The notes under the pieces are model-generated. The model did no database searches. It was not told the origin of the DNA and saw nothing but the letters and a program-made list of their open reading frames with translations. From positions 62,001 through 126,000 of the forward strand of contig JAJJXM010000008.1 of assembly GCA_024516155.1 (NCBI GenBank): 64,000 nucleotides of DNA, written 5' to 3'. Below, in pieces: positions 45,590 through 57,500 of this stretch. Every line of letters begins with the position of its first letter. The first letter of the stretch is position 1. The position numbers and the translations under genes are program-made. This DNA is from Pyronema omphalodes (Eukaryota; Ascomycota; Pezizomycetes; Pezizales; Pyronemataceae).

Positions 45590-45797
45590 TTAACCAACAT
45601 CGCGACATGCTTTGGCTTCTGTTGTCCATCATCCCACTAGTAAACTGCGACGCCACAGCTCTCAGGCCTCATGGCACGTCATACAACAACAAGACCAGCA
45701 ACAAGACAACGATCAACACTGCACGGCACAAAAACAAGAAAGCCAACAACGCAACAACAAGGACGGCCTGGCTCGTCAGCTGTGAGCCGTAACAGTT
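45590..45797 (-). repeat. degenerate gypsy-I-type LTR fragment
   Basis: On the minus strand it resembles the first 200 bases of the gypsy-I LTR (the GCTGACGAGCC block followed by GTTGT-rich sequence), with many differences. It ends near CCGTAACAG at 45797. Confidence 0.55.
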
Positions 45798-46965
45798 TGT
45801 CACATTCGTAATGATTGGCAGGTAGTGGGCATAAGGGTCAGCTTCTGTGGAGGGGTTGGTGGTGAGCACAAGACGGTTGTTGCTGGTGATACAGGCGAGG
45901 GTGAAGGCTGGTAGGGTGATGTCGGCAGAGTGCTTGATGGCTTTGTTGATCGTCGCAAGTGCTTTGTCAGCTCTGGTCTCGGGGTTGGTAACTTTTCCGT
46001 CAAGGGTGATAATGACCTCACGGTCCTCATGTGAGAGGGCTTTGGGGATCAGGGTGTAGGGGGTCCTTTTTTTCTGGGGCTGAACTGTGGTAAATGGTTT
46101 TTCTTCGGCAGTGGCAGAAAATGTGGAATCAAGAGGCTCTCCATTGTACCAGGCATTGGTGCAGTTATTCAGGGGGGTGGGCTGGTAGAGGGGTACGGTA
46201 GAGGTAGGCGCGGGGTCGGTGGTACAGCCCTGTTCAGATGGTGCTTTTCTGTCACAGCACACGGCTGACGAGCCGTTGTGTTGTTGATATCGTGGTTGTG
46301 CCGTTGTCGTTGTTGTGCCATCGTCGTTGTTGTGCCGTGTTGTGTTGTTGTGTTGTTGTGTTGTTGTGTGTGCCGTGCCGTTGTTGATGATTGAGTGATT
46401 GATGATGGATGACGTACCACGAGCTGTAGAAGCTGTGGCGTCGCAGGTAAAATGATGGACAACGGAAGCTGTCCATGTAGCGATGTTGGATGACGGCCCA
46501 GCAAGAGTGCTGGCTGCCCTTTGTACATAAGGAGGCTTGCCTCCCCGTCATTGAGTTCTCCATCGAACGTCTTGTGTCTATCCCTCGACCTTCAATAAGA
46601 TTTCTCATCTCAAGACTCACGTCATTCTTGTCCTTGTTCCTGTCCTTGTCTAGTGTGCCGGCCGTCTGTCGTGCACTTCGGTTCTTGTCCTTCCGTTCCC
46701 GTGTCCCGGAATCCGCCTAGTCCCCCCCTGCCCGGTAGTGTTCAGTGTGTTCTTCGAACGTCCGTTCCTAGTGCCTGACATTTTCCAGAGGTCTTCCTGT
46801 TGGCAGGCTGAGATTACGGATTTGGTTGGTGAGTTCGATGACGAGGTGTTCGGGCTGGGCGATGTGGTTGGCGCTGGCGATCTGCGCATTGGCAGAGGCA
46901 TTTTCCATGCCGTCAAAGCGGGCAAGACTCTGGGTTAGGGAGGTTGAGGTCATAGTGTCGAGCAT
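45798..46965 (-). pseudogene. LINE-F ORF1 fragment
   Basis: The N-terminal part (from an ATG at 46965) reads MLDTMTSTSLTQSLARFDGM and contains a helical segment. The second part, beyond the solo LTR, contains KPFTTVQPQKKRTP, EDREVIITLDGKV and PAFTLACITSNNRLVLTT, colinear with the LINE-E blocks. The knuckles and ORF2 are lost at 45798. Confidence 0.7.
46250..46780 (+). repeat. solo gypsy-I LTR with TTTTC target duplication
   Basis: 531 bp, TGTCACAG...TGACA, the same family as the LTRs at 16770. It is flanked by TTTTC at 46245-46249 and 46781-46785. A clean product of LTR-LTR recombination inside LINE-F. Confidence 0.93.
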
Positions 46966-47261
46966 GCTGGGGCGATGGGTATCATCCGTGGCAGTGTTGT
47001 TGAGGGGCTAGCGAGGCGAGGTAGTGCCGGTAGCAAGAATGCCTTGCGGTGCCGGGGTTCAAAGCGAGAACGAGTGGGAGAGAAAATATCGGACTGAGGG
47101 GGCTGAGTGAGGGAGGCAGAAAGGGTAGCGGAGGCAGCGCGTTACTGTTGCTGCTGTTCTTCTTTGAAACAACAGGGGACTTTTTGCTGGGACAGGATGT
47201 TCCCAAGTGAAGCAACAAATGGAAGGGTAGCAGCAATAAAGGAGGCTGTGCAACATTTGAC

Positions 47262-48830
47262 CGGGAAGTAAACTAAGCCATTAAGGCTGAATAAACTTAC
47301 GGGTTTCGTCCTGGGTGTACCGGTGTAGATAGGTAACGTAGTGACAAGAGATCAAGTTGCTGATGCTGCAGGAGGTGGTGGGAAGACTTAGGGTCTTTTA
47401 CAGACTTTTGTCTCCAAGTTCGCCCAGACTTCCCAAGGGAACCAACTTCCAAACTAACCTTAGGAGATCAGACATGAGTCAATTCCTTGGACAAATCTTC
47501 CGATGGCTTGACTGATGCTGCATGCGCAATTTTATTAATCGCCCACTGGCATCATGACCCTCGTGTCAGATTAATCCTTCACATTCCTCGCCGTGCTACC
47601 ACACCTTCCAATCAAGTATTTGGATTGAGCGCTTTGTTGAGGACTACTGCACTTGTGCGTATAATGCCATGACTTTTCTAATAATCACATGTGAGGCAGA
47701 TATCTTATTAGTCGTCCTGATCATAGATCTCCCTGGTGAATCGTAATTGCGGGGGAAGGAATCAGACATCATAAAGCCAAGTATGCCCTACCGGAGCGCG
47801 CTGACCTGCCACATTCCTGAGTTATGTTATAACTGCCGCACATGGGCGCAGTTGCGCGCAGCTACACCCTGGTGTGTACACGAACGCCGCCTTATCTTGC
47901 AGTTTATAGTCCTTGACCTACAGGCACTAGGGATGGTACTTTTCAGTAAAGTTGGGCACGATACGGTAAAGTTGTAACGTAAGGTGTAAGCTTGGCATGT
48001 ACCGTTACATACCAAACTTCAGCTAGCATCACCACGTGACTAGCCTAGACGCTCCATGAGGAGCTCTACACCCCTATCTGTCGCCTTATATGCGTATATT
48101 AGCGCCTTGGCACCCTCAAATTCTGCAGCTTGGCATTCACGATACTGTCACGATGACCACCATACGGTAACAATACGTGACATTACGTTACCTTACATTA
48201 CTGTCACACGCTAGGCGCTCATCTCTAACAGGCACATCATATCAGTTCTGTCCAACGGTTTCCCTGAGTGGTATTCCTTGCTGCAGGGCATTGTCTCATG
48301 CTGAAGCGATCTGGACCCTTGTCCTGAGCTCAACTCCTGCTGGCTGACTAGACTCTGCCTTATCCCCGGGCCAACTGTCTGCCCAACTGAGACATCAGAT
48401 GATCCCATCTTCTGCCTTGCATCCCTATGAGAATTCCCTTCGCTTGCAAGCCCTGTGGTAGCCGTGCTGGATGGAACACAACCGCAAGTATAAGGAGGTG
48501 TCCCCTCGCTGTCGGCTGCTTTCTCCATAAGCGTCGTCTGTCATTTTCTCATGGGTAAGTCGACACCCACAAGGTAAGTTGATCCCCGTTGCCATCCGCC
48601 TTTGATCCTCCCAAAGTGACAGTGAATAACAGGTAGCGACACCTGAGACCGTGATCCTTGCAAGGTCCTTTCCGAAAGTCACGCATTATGTAACGTGGCT
48701 AGCTGGATCTCCTCAGGGGGTTCCGGCCCGGGATACAAACCTTATTATACATTCTCCTGTCAAATTAGCCATGTTCTCTAAATGTTATACATGTTACCTG
48801 TTCTATACTTACACAATAGAGGGTGTGACA
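47262..48830 (-). repeat. truncated gypsy-II LTR carrying a MITE
   Basis: It lacks roughly the first 120 bases of the plus-strand orientation, ends in GGGTGTGACA, and is more diverged than the other three LTRs. Without the 300-bp MITE it is about 1.27 kb. Confidence 0.85.
47928..48227. mobile_element. 300-bp hAT-type MITE
   Basis: A non-coding insert with short terminal inverted repeats (TAGGGATG at the left, CATCTCTA at the right). It is bracketed by an 8-bp duplication, ACAGGCAC, at 47920-47927 and 48228-48235. An 8-bp duplication and TAG(A/G)GATG ends are hallmarks of the hAT superfamily. Homologous gypsy-II LTRs lack this segment, which proves insertion. Confidence 0.85.
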
Positions 48831-50928
48831 CAGCAAGCCATGGTGAGGCCAGGGCCGAGGGGGGGTTGGGCGATGAGGCCGTGAGAATTCGGTGCGATTT
48901 CCAAACTAGGAACCATTAGCAGGTGAGATAGCGTTGAATTATCGCCGGAGTGGTGTGTTTTGGCATGGTTGTGACAGAATCCTTATACATGGGGGTACAT
49001 TCAACAGGGCCGGTGACAGGTCGTGATGCACCATTGACAATGGATGTCAGGTCACGCCTGGTCATTTCGCGGTATTTAATAGTCTGTCATAATAATAACC
49101 TTCCTACAGCTAGATCCAAGTTTCATCAGCAATGCAAACAGGACGCTCAGGGGATGTTTGAGTGCAGAGTAAGGCAGTCTCAATAACCACCGTTGATTCT
49201 CTCGCATCATCAAGCATTATCAAAGACCCCACAATCCCTTCGAACATACAGTAGATAGCCGATACTATTCCAACCATCCCAGTAATCTCATCATAATCAT
49301 GACTCAAGTTAAACATCCCAGAAAGCCCCGGTTGTAGGGCATTGCTCAATCGTTATTGATATCTACCTTTTTCCTTTCTTCATCTTTATCCTCATTATTG
49401 AACTATACGCCCACCGTGGACAATGGCCGGTGGCTGGTGGTCTAAAACATCCATCTTGGAAAAAGCATTTCTTTATAAATACATAGCAATGATAGCATCC
49501 TACACAATCCCATCCAGTATAACAGAACCCCCCCTCCTCTTGTACCCCCCCCCCCCCCCCACCCACGACCTCCCCGATACTCCACACCATGACACGGTAT
49601 TAAAATCCCCAGCGTCCGCTTAGCCGGGGTCTAGTAGCAGATGATAATCCTGCTCAACAACGTCACAGAACTCACTACGTACGTTTCTATTCTACTTCAT
49701 TGCACTGAGACTCTCTTTCTTGTGCCAGCATACTTCGTCACGGTCCAATTACTTCAGTTCCTCGTTCCCTCTTTGCGTTTGGAACTTGCGGCTGGGTATG
49801 GATGCAATTACCTTGTAAACATCACGGCGCAAATTGACTTTCAAGGCATGATGACCAGATTTCAGTAGTTGTTGCCGAAGACATTGATGGGGACTGTTTA
49901 CCAAAATTTGCGGATTATCATGGTGCGGCGATGGGATTGTTCAAGGTTGCACCGGTATCGAGTGGTGGTTATCGGGTTGAATTACGACTGGTATTGGGGT
50001 TGATGTGAGCTTCGTTGTGGTTCGTAGATGATGATTATCACCGAGACGTTGGGGGACGAGGTAAGTCGACTGTTGATTCAGCTTGACACAGGTTATCTTG
50101 ATTCGGTATATATATATATATACCCAATCGAAGCGGGGATTAGAAATGATGGAGGGAATATGGTTATGATTTTCCAAATATCATACAAATACCACGCAGG
50201 CTACGTTTTGGTTTGATAAGATAGCGAAGGTGAAAGGTTAGTTCGTAAGTCGACTGGTGATTCAGTTGTATGGTGGGGGTTATTTGGATGGGGTATGTAT
50301 ATACCTCATTGAAGCCAGGATTAGAAATGATGGAGGGAATAGGGTTACGAGTCTCCGAATATCATACAAATACAACGCAGGCTACTTTTTGGTTTGATAA
50401 CATAGCCAAGATTCGAGATTAATTCATAAAAAAAAAAAAGTACCAGTTCCATTCCATTAAACAGCCTTGTTATCAGTGTCATCAGTGTTACAAGTCAGTA
50501 TCTCATACGTTCCACCAATCAAAACAGCGAGCAGTATCAAAAAGCCATCATCCCACATCACTCCATAAACCCGAGCATCAGCAGCATCAACATGAGCATC
50601 CATCATATTCCATCAAATCCATACAACTTCACATTCTCACAATGACACATTATCACCACATGATAAACCTCAAAAAGATGCCATTGAACGTTATAAAACC
50701 CATTGTAAATACAACACAAAAGCCGAAAAAGACACAAACTCCCCTTTTCTTTCTTCACATTTCATGAACCCCAATCTTTTCCCCTTGCGCTCAGTCCCTT
50801 GCCCTCACGGAACCCTCCCCCTTACCCCCCCCCCCCCCCGCCCCCCCCCACACACACACCACCCAAGGAACTTCCAATACTTTTTTAGAACCATCACCAC
50901 CCCTACCATCGGTTTAAAACAAGTCATC
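48831..50928. other. intergenic transition from repeats to single-copy DNA
   Basis: No recognisable gene. It contains a C16 run at 49545-49560, a degenerate tandem duplication (50061-50420) with an (AT)n tract at 50107-50122, and C-rich runs near 50827-50850 just downstream of eIF3d. One 79-codon minus-strand frame (49349-49110) with a hydrophobic middle is present, but nothing supports it as a gene. Confidence 0.6.
50061..50420. repeat. degenerate 184-bp tandem duplication
   Basis: The block beginning GTAAGTCGACTG at 50061 recurs at 50245 with the same order of sub-motifs (GATTCAG, GATTAGAAATGATGGAGGGAAT, ATCATACAAATAC, GCAGGCTAC). The first unit alone carries the expanded (AT)n tract. Confidence 0.85.
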
Positions 50929-52806
50929 CTATGCCTTGTTCTCAACCAAGTCCTCGTCCTCATCAAAAGCATCGGCAGGAACCTCATACAAGCGAAGAGC
51001 AGGCTTGTTAGGGTCCTTGACCAAGACATACTTACCCTCTGGCATCTGCATACACATATCGACGATAGTTCTAACGATACCCCAACCGTTGTTAAGGTTG
51101 AGGGCCATCTGAGCGGCGAACTCACGGGGCTTGAAGGAAACGACTCCAAGGATGACGTGACGGTTGTTATCCTTGGGGGTAGCACGGGAAACGAATCTAT
51201 CATCATCATAACACCATTAGCAGCAAATTCAATATCAAATCCACAACATCAGATCAACTCACCCAAGCTTCATCTGAGCAGCGGAAGCAAGAATAGACTG
51301 AGTAGTCCAACGAGCAAGCTTGCAAGAGTTGTTCTTCATCTCAGTAGCAACAACAGCTCCGAGCTGAGATCCGAGCTTCTGTCTCCAGTTCAAAGCACCA
51401 CCGGCACCCTGGGCAGTAGAATCAAACTCGTTAAGAGCCTTGATAGTAACGAACTGCTCGGCTGAAGTACCCTGCTTAACAACGGCATCAAGTTCCGTTC
51501 TAACAATGAGGTGCATGGGCTCCTCCTCGTTAAGAGAGAGGTCGAAACGACGGTACTTGTATGCCTTGGAACCAAGGGGCTCGGAGTCCTCCTCGGGGTT
51601 GTAGAAGGGGTTAGGCTGGGGGAAGTCGTATTTCTCGTTCTCCAAGACGGTCTGGATGGCGAAGTTCTGGTTGATGTAGGTAGCCTCCAAAGCAAGAGCG
51701 TGGGGAGTGTTCATGGCATCCTTGTTACCCTCGGAAACATCAAGAGGAGGGTCAGTGGCGTTCTCGTTAACGGAAACGTAGTCGACCTGGGAGTTCTCGC
51801 GCTTGTCAAGGAAGACCTTGTTACCCTCACGGACGATGACGATGTCCCAGGGGTAGACCGATCTCGGGGCGCACATAAGCATAGAGAGGACAGTCTCAGT
51901 AGCGAAGATAGTAGCCTCATCCTTTGCGGCGAGTTCCTGGATAACCGGGTCCTCCGAAGCAGTAGGGTTAAAGAAAAGACGATCCTGGACGGCAAGACGA
52001 CGCTCAGCAGTCTTAGCACCAGCAGCCTTATCATAAGACTTATCGTAGGTGTTCAAGAAACCGTAACCCTCGATATCCTCACCCTCATCAGTCTCCAAGT
52101 TCAACTTCGCAAGACGGTTGAAATCAATCTCCTCCAACATCTTCCAGTTATCCTTGATGATGACAGAAGCATCACGGTTACGCTGGGGCTTATCCCAATC
52201 CTTCCAACCACCGAAGCGACGGCCTCCACGAGCACTGCGACCACCCCTGCTATCGAAAGCAGCACCTCCACGACCACCAGGCCCACGCTGAGCACCACCA
52301 CGACCAGCAGTAGCACCTCCACGTCCTCCAGTAGTAGCACCTCCACGGGCGCCACGTCCACGGAAGATAGTTCCACCACCACGACCGAAACCAGCACGGG
52401 GCTTAGCAGTCTTAGTGTTGTCGACGACAGAGAAAGAAGCCTCATCCTCAGCATGTTGGTAAGAGAAAAGCGACGAAGTACCGGCACCGTAAACCTGCTG
52501 GTCTATCCGTAACTCATCAGCATTATGATTCCTTGAAAAGCTTTTTTTTCTTCTCCAAAAAGCATCTTGCTACTACTGCTACTAACCACGGTAGTTCTTG
52601 TATCCCTTTCCTCCACGGTTATCACGACCATCCTTTCCAGAGTCCTGGGTCCAGTCCGCCATGCGGCCGAGCTTGTCACCCTTGGAGTAAGGAGCATAAG
52701 GAACATCGTTCAAGTAAGGATCGGTGGTAGTCGGAGGACCCCAAATGGTGTCCTTGTCCTCCGGGAGGGAAGCTATAAGCGCGGAGAGCTGGAATGAGGG
52801 CGCCAT
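50929..52806 (-). CDS. eif3d: eIF3 subunit D (eIF3d / Moe1 family), 3 exons, 575 aa
   Basis: eIF3d is the cap-interacting subunit of translation initiation factor 3 at the 40S ribosome. Proposed exons on the minus strand are 52806-52587, 52502-51263 and 51196-50929. The introns (84 and 66 bp) have GTTAGT/ATAG and GTGAGT/ATAG borders. The joined length, 1728 nt, is in frame. The protein starts [20 protein letters not shown] with the conserved WGPP motif, then an Arg/Gly-rich stretch (about residues 105-170), and the conserved core with [43 protein letters not shown] and [17 protein letters not shown]. It ends in an acidic [11 protein letters not shown] tail. The frame is open upstream of this ATG for about 69 codons, but the family start fits MAPSF. 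Length is normal and no lesion is seen. Confidence 0.95.
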
Positions 52807-54542
52807 TTTCGATATTGTTGATTCGAGAATTTCGGTAGTAAGAGTCGTTCGTTGTTCTGTTGCTCTGCTGAATTTTGTGGGATTGGCGTGCCACAGAAAC
52901 GCAGTCTTGGCAGAAAAAGGTGGGGCAGGGCAGCACACGGAGAGCAAAGCAAAGTTCGAATCCGCGCTAAGGGCCGCCAGGAGACGCCAGGCGAAGAAGC
53001 AGATTCCCACCATGACAACATAGTCAAGTCATGGTTCTCTCTCAATTTATCATCTTGCCTCCTTAAATCATAATAAATCTCGTAAAAACCCCCTCCACTA
53101 TGTATATACATTTAAAATATTCATGCAACCCGATCACCTGGCGGCTCCGGAATGCGGTCAACACGTGCTCACGCACAGTCACACAGTCGCACAATCATGA
53201 AAACTCACAACGAAAAGCATTCTTCAGCATGCATTACAGTATTCCTCCTATCATTTATGTTAAAAATGTAGCATACGACTTCCAATATTTCCCACGAACA
53301 TTTTCCAAACCATTCCAAGCCATGCTGACCATCCTAATCATCCTAAACCATCGCATCAACAAAAGCTCAATACAATAAGGGTAGGTATAAAACAACAGGT
53401 AAACACATCAACGCGAAAACGAGTATGAAAAAAATTACAAAAACAAAAAAATAGTATCAAAAAAACACAACTACCAATATAAACACATCATACGAATCAA
53501 CACGCACCACACACGATAAATGCAAAGTAACCCATATCAACCCATACCAAGCACCCCACGGTGCCGAAGATAATCATAAGAACGCAGATAAAGACAAAGA
53601 TAGAAGATAAAAGATAAAAGATAAAAGACAGAAGATAGCATATGATGGTATATAAGATAAAAACTAACAGTCCGACAATCCGACAATCCGCCAATCCGCA
53701 AATCCACAAATCCGCCAATTCCGTCAATCCTCCAACCCGTCAATCCCTCAATTCCAATGATTCAAATATGCAAGAAATGCAAGCAAACTTTACTTCCCAA
53801 CCACAAAAAAAACAAAACAACGCAATAACAGAAGAACAAATTTCAAAGATCTCCTATGCTTTCAACTATTTCCTATGCTTTCAACTATTTCCCATCAAGT
53901 CCCATCAAGTCCCATCAAGTCCCATCCAATCCCTTCCACTCCATTCGATAAAAGATAAAAAAATAAAAGATAAAAGATAAGATAAAATATAGCAGATAAA
54001 ACTTTCCATTCCATTTCAAATAGTAAAAAAAAATCAAAAAATTCAAGTTAAAAAAAAAACGAAATCCCAAAGAATAAAAACAACAAAACGCGCCAAACAA
54101 AAAAGGATATCCTAGATGAAAAAGTCGAAAGTCAAAAACAATCAAGCACAAAAAAAAACGCAATAGAAATATCTCCAAAATAACAAAAAAAAAAAAAAAA
54201 AGAGAAGAACGATAAAATAGCATAGAAAAAAAAAAGAAAGAAAAAAATGAGGATATTGATATAAAAAAAACGCCAGAACGAACCCATCGCCATTTGCCAT
54301 TGCCATTGTGCCAGGTTACAAAAAAAAAAGAACAAAATCAAAAAATCAAAATAACCACAAAACAAAACAAAAAAATAACCACAAAGCAAGAAAAAAAAAA
54401 CGCAATCATATAGCCGTAAACCTTTCTCCCAGAAACATACATTCCAGAAGATCGTAATAAACCTCTTTCCTCCTTCCCTCTTGTCCTCTCTGCCTCTCCT
54501 CGCTGCCCACTATCCTCTGATGACCCTCCCATCTCATCACTC
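52807..54542. other. AT-rich low-complexity spacer between eIF3d and rim15
   Basis: Contains the eIF3d promoter region (52807-53100), then A-rich sequence with short repeats. These include GATAAAA units near 53600-53635 and 53945-53990, a (TCCGNCAA)-like array at 53670-53745, four TCCCATCAAG units at 53889-53928, and many poly-A runs from 54010 to 54410. The minus-strand frames here are composition artefacts. No gene recognised. Confidence 0.7.
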
Positions 54543-57500
54543 TCATCTTGAACCCTCACTACTCTTCGTCCTCTTCATCTCCGTCGGACCCTTCCTAAAC
54601 CCCCTAACCATATCACTAATACTCCTACTCTTCCCGGGTTTTCTACCACCGGTAATACTATCCTCATCATCAGCATCCTGTTCCTCACCCAACAGTCCCT
54701 CCCTTCTTCTAGTTTCCTTCTTCTTCTCCAAACTACTTCTCTTGGATCTATTCTTATTAAAATCCAGTGGTGGGGATGTAAGAGTCAAAGAAGGTCCATC
54801 ATCCATATCAGACATATCATCAGGAGCCGCAGTAAACAGCATCGAGAACCGTGATTTCTCGTCACGGTTTCCGGATTTATTGTGGCGATTGGATAAATCA
54901 TCGCATGGCGATGTAGGATGGGATCGGTATTTCTGTGTCGGTGTCGATGGAGGGGATTTACTAGGAGGAGGATGCGACATTTCTATAGAAGGAGTACCAA
55001 AGACCGGCGTAGAACTGATAGAAGGCGGTAATGGGACCAATTCCGGAGGTGATGGCAACGCAGAATGCAAGCTATCCAGCATTCCAGGCATACCAGAGAT
55101 AACATGGGTCGATAAAGGACTTGGCACACGTTCCATAGAATGTGAGTGTAATTTACCAGGAGCAGTTTGTTCCTGTTGATTCCCTGGTTGAATAAAAGCT
55201 GGAGGTAAGTTCTGGTGGTCCGGCTCAGTAATGGCGGTGCTGTGAGACATACGATCCCAGTCATGAATTCTGGAAGGTCTAGGGTCCGTGCTACTAGCAA
55301 TGGAAATAGAGTCGTCGTCCACCACGGCATAGTTGGCGCTTCGAGACCTGCCACCAAGGAAGAGACGGTCGAAGGAGGATTGTGCAGATTGTGATTGTTC
55401 TTTCCTAGGTGGTTCAGAGGGAGCAGAGCGAACATTTGTCAAAGAATCTTTTCTCTCCGCATAAGCCGGTCTATCGGGCGCTGGAGCCTTCCAGAAACAG
55501 TGGCGTTCCAAGACTTCGATAAGTCTGCCTTGAGTAGCTGGTTTCTCAATCACCTCATCGAAATGCTGAGGATCGGAAAGATCGTTCAAGTATCCTGTCA
55601 CAGCGACGATAGGGGTGTTGGAGTTTGGATTCTTCGAAGTTCGAATCATCCTAGCCACATCCTCGCCGTTGATCTGAGGAAGTTTAAACTCCATCAAAAT
55701 AATATCGACTGCATCCCATGATTAGCACAAACCCAAGCCATCACACAATTGAGAAAACTCACATTTAACTTCACCCATAGCATACCGCATCGCCTCAGCC
55801 CCATTCTCCACCATGATACTCCGACACTTCAACTTCTCCAACAACCTCTCCATAACCATTCTCGAAATCGGATGATCCTCACAAACCAACACATCCAATG
55901 GTCTATATGCCGGACAATCAAAGCTAATATTCGACATCCTCCTTGCCGACTGCCTCCTTCTTTGTACTCTAAGCAATGCTGAACTCCTAACCTCCTCATT
56001 ATCCGACGACGAGGGAGACATATCAAACACCTGTGATCGCCTCTTCTGCTGATGTCTAAACGTCTCAATAAAAGCCGGCTCCCCATCCTGAGATCCAATG
56101 GTCAGTGACCTCACCCTAGGATGACCACTGCTTGATCCACTAGTCGACGGGCGCTGCATATGCGGATTATAAGGCGGCGGGTGCATAGAACTGCGCTCAT
56201 GTGAAGAAATAGTTGGCGAGATAGACATGGAGGTAGGCATAGATGGTGCTGTGAAAGTCTTTGATTGCTGCATCTTGATCGGGGAGGAGGCAGCAAGTCC
56301 AGACGGGGAAATACCGGAGGTGGGGAGTCGGGGAACATCCATGAAGGGGCCGGGTTGTAGGGAGCTGCTTGATTGTTGGGAAAGACTGGAGGAGGCACTG
56401 GCAGTAGATGCCTTACGCTTATCAGTAGTACCAGCTGTAAAAGAGAGCAAAAGCGGCGAAGACGGCTGCGAGCTTCTAGCTGGCGAGCTAGCGTTCTGTA
56501 GACCCGATGGTGAAACTGGTCTCTTAGAACCACTCTTGCCTGAAGAAGTCGACAGAGCTCTTGAAAGCGGCTTGGTAGAAATCGGACTACTCTCGAGGGG
56601 AGATGCAGGGTTAGATGTCGTCAACGCTGGTGTATTCTTCAAAGCCTCTGTACGAAGCTTCTGAATAACATCCTTATTCGCCTTCTCAAGAACCGGTAAG
56701 TTCTTAAAAGTAAAGCTCCCGAAATCATCCTGTTGAACAGGTTCACTGAGCCTTCTATTCCTGCTGCTACTCTCCCTAATATGGGGTGGGATAGACAAAG
56801 GAATAAGTCCCCTCTTGCTGGTACTGATATCCTTCCTGACTCTAGAAACCGCATCATGAGGGCGTTCCGGAAGATCCGCACCCGGAGTAGAGCAGGGAGT
56901 CGACTGATCATCAAACTCATCCGTAAAGCTCTGAAGAACAGCACCTCTGGAATCAAAGTACTCAGTGTTTTCGGGATCCTGTGACTCGGGAACAAAACTC
57001 GGTTCCTCCTCAAGAAGAGTATCCCAATTGATATCCGCAAAGAAGGGATGCTTCTTGACCTCCTCTGCACCATTTGCTCCCAAGCGCTTAGTCTGATCAG
57101 AACACATCAAGCTCTCCATCAAGTTACGAGCTTCCGGTGATGCCTCATCGTCTTCCTCATCCGGCCAATCGATCTTACGTGCCAAGATGTTTTCAAAAAC
57201 CTTCTCGGGTGTCTCAGCATTGAAAGGTGGGTATCCATAGATGAATTCAAACAAAATACAACCGAGCGACCACCAATCAGAAGTTTCATCCTGGCCAGTA
57301 CCATTGATAGTTTCCGGTGCGAGGTAATCCGGGGTACCAACGAACTTTCTATTATTGTTATCCTCCGGGTTAAACAAAGCCAATTGAGGTGGCACCATCT
57401 GAGGCTGCTGATGAGGTGGCGCAGGTTGAAGCACTTGACTCTGGCTCGAGTGCGAGGTAACATGCTGTAATCCCAACGCGCTGAAGTCACTAGAATTGCT

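Larger units (their letters stand above)
45798..47261 (-). mobile_element. LINE-F, relative of LINE-E, split by a solo LTR
   Basis: Minus-strand remnant with a 5' leader and an ORF1 fragment. It is interrupted by a solo LTR at 46250-46780 and bounded by gypsy-family LTR pieces on both sides. Confidence 0.7.

Noticed and set aside
49110..49349. 79-codon minus-strand frame with a hydrophobic middle
   Set aside because: It is short and isolated, with no recognisable family and no splice-compatible neighbours. It could be a relic exon but cannot be supported.
52807..53013. N-terminal extension of eIF3d by 69 codons
   Set aside because: The frame is open but the extension has no conservation-like features, and the family start matches MAPSFQL at 52806.
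53725..53950. CRISPR-like array impression from repeated TCCCATCAAG and TCCGNCAA units
   Set aside because: The units are 8-10 bp with no spacers, and this is a eukaryotic nuclear locus. It is a simple tandem repeat.
53500..54420. Several hydrophobic minus-strand frames resembling membrane proteins
   Set aside because: They are Phe/Leu/Ile-rich translations of poly-T and GATAAAA-type low-complexity sequence and change with every repeat unit.
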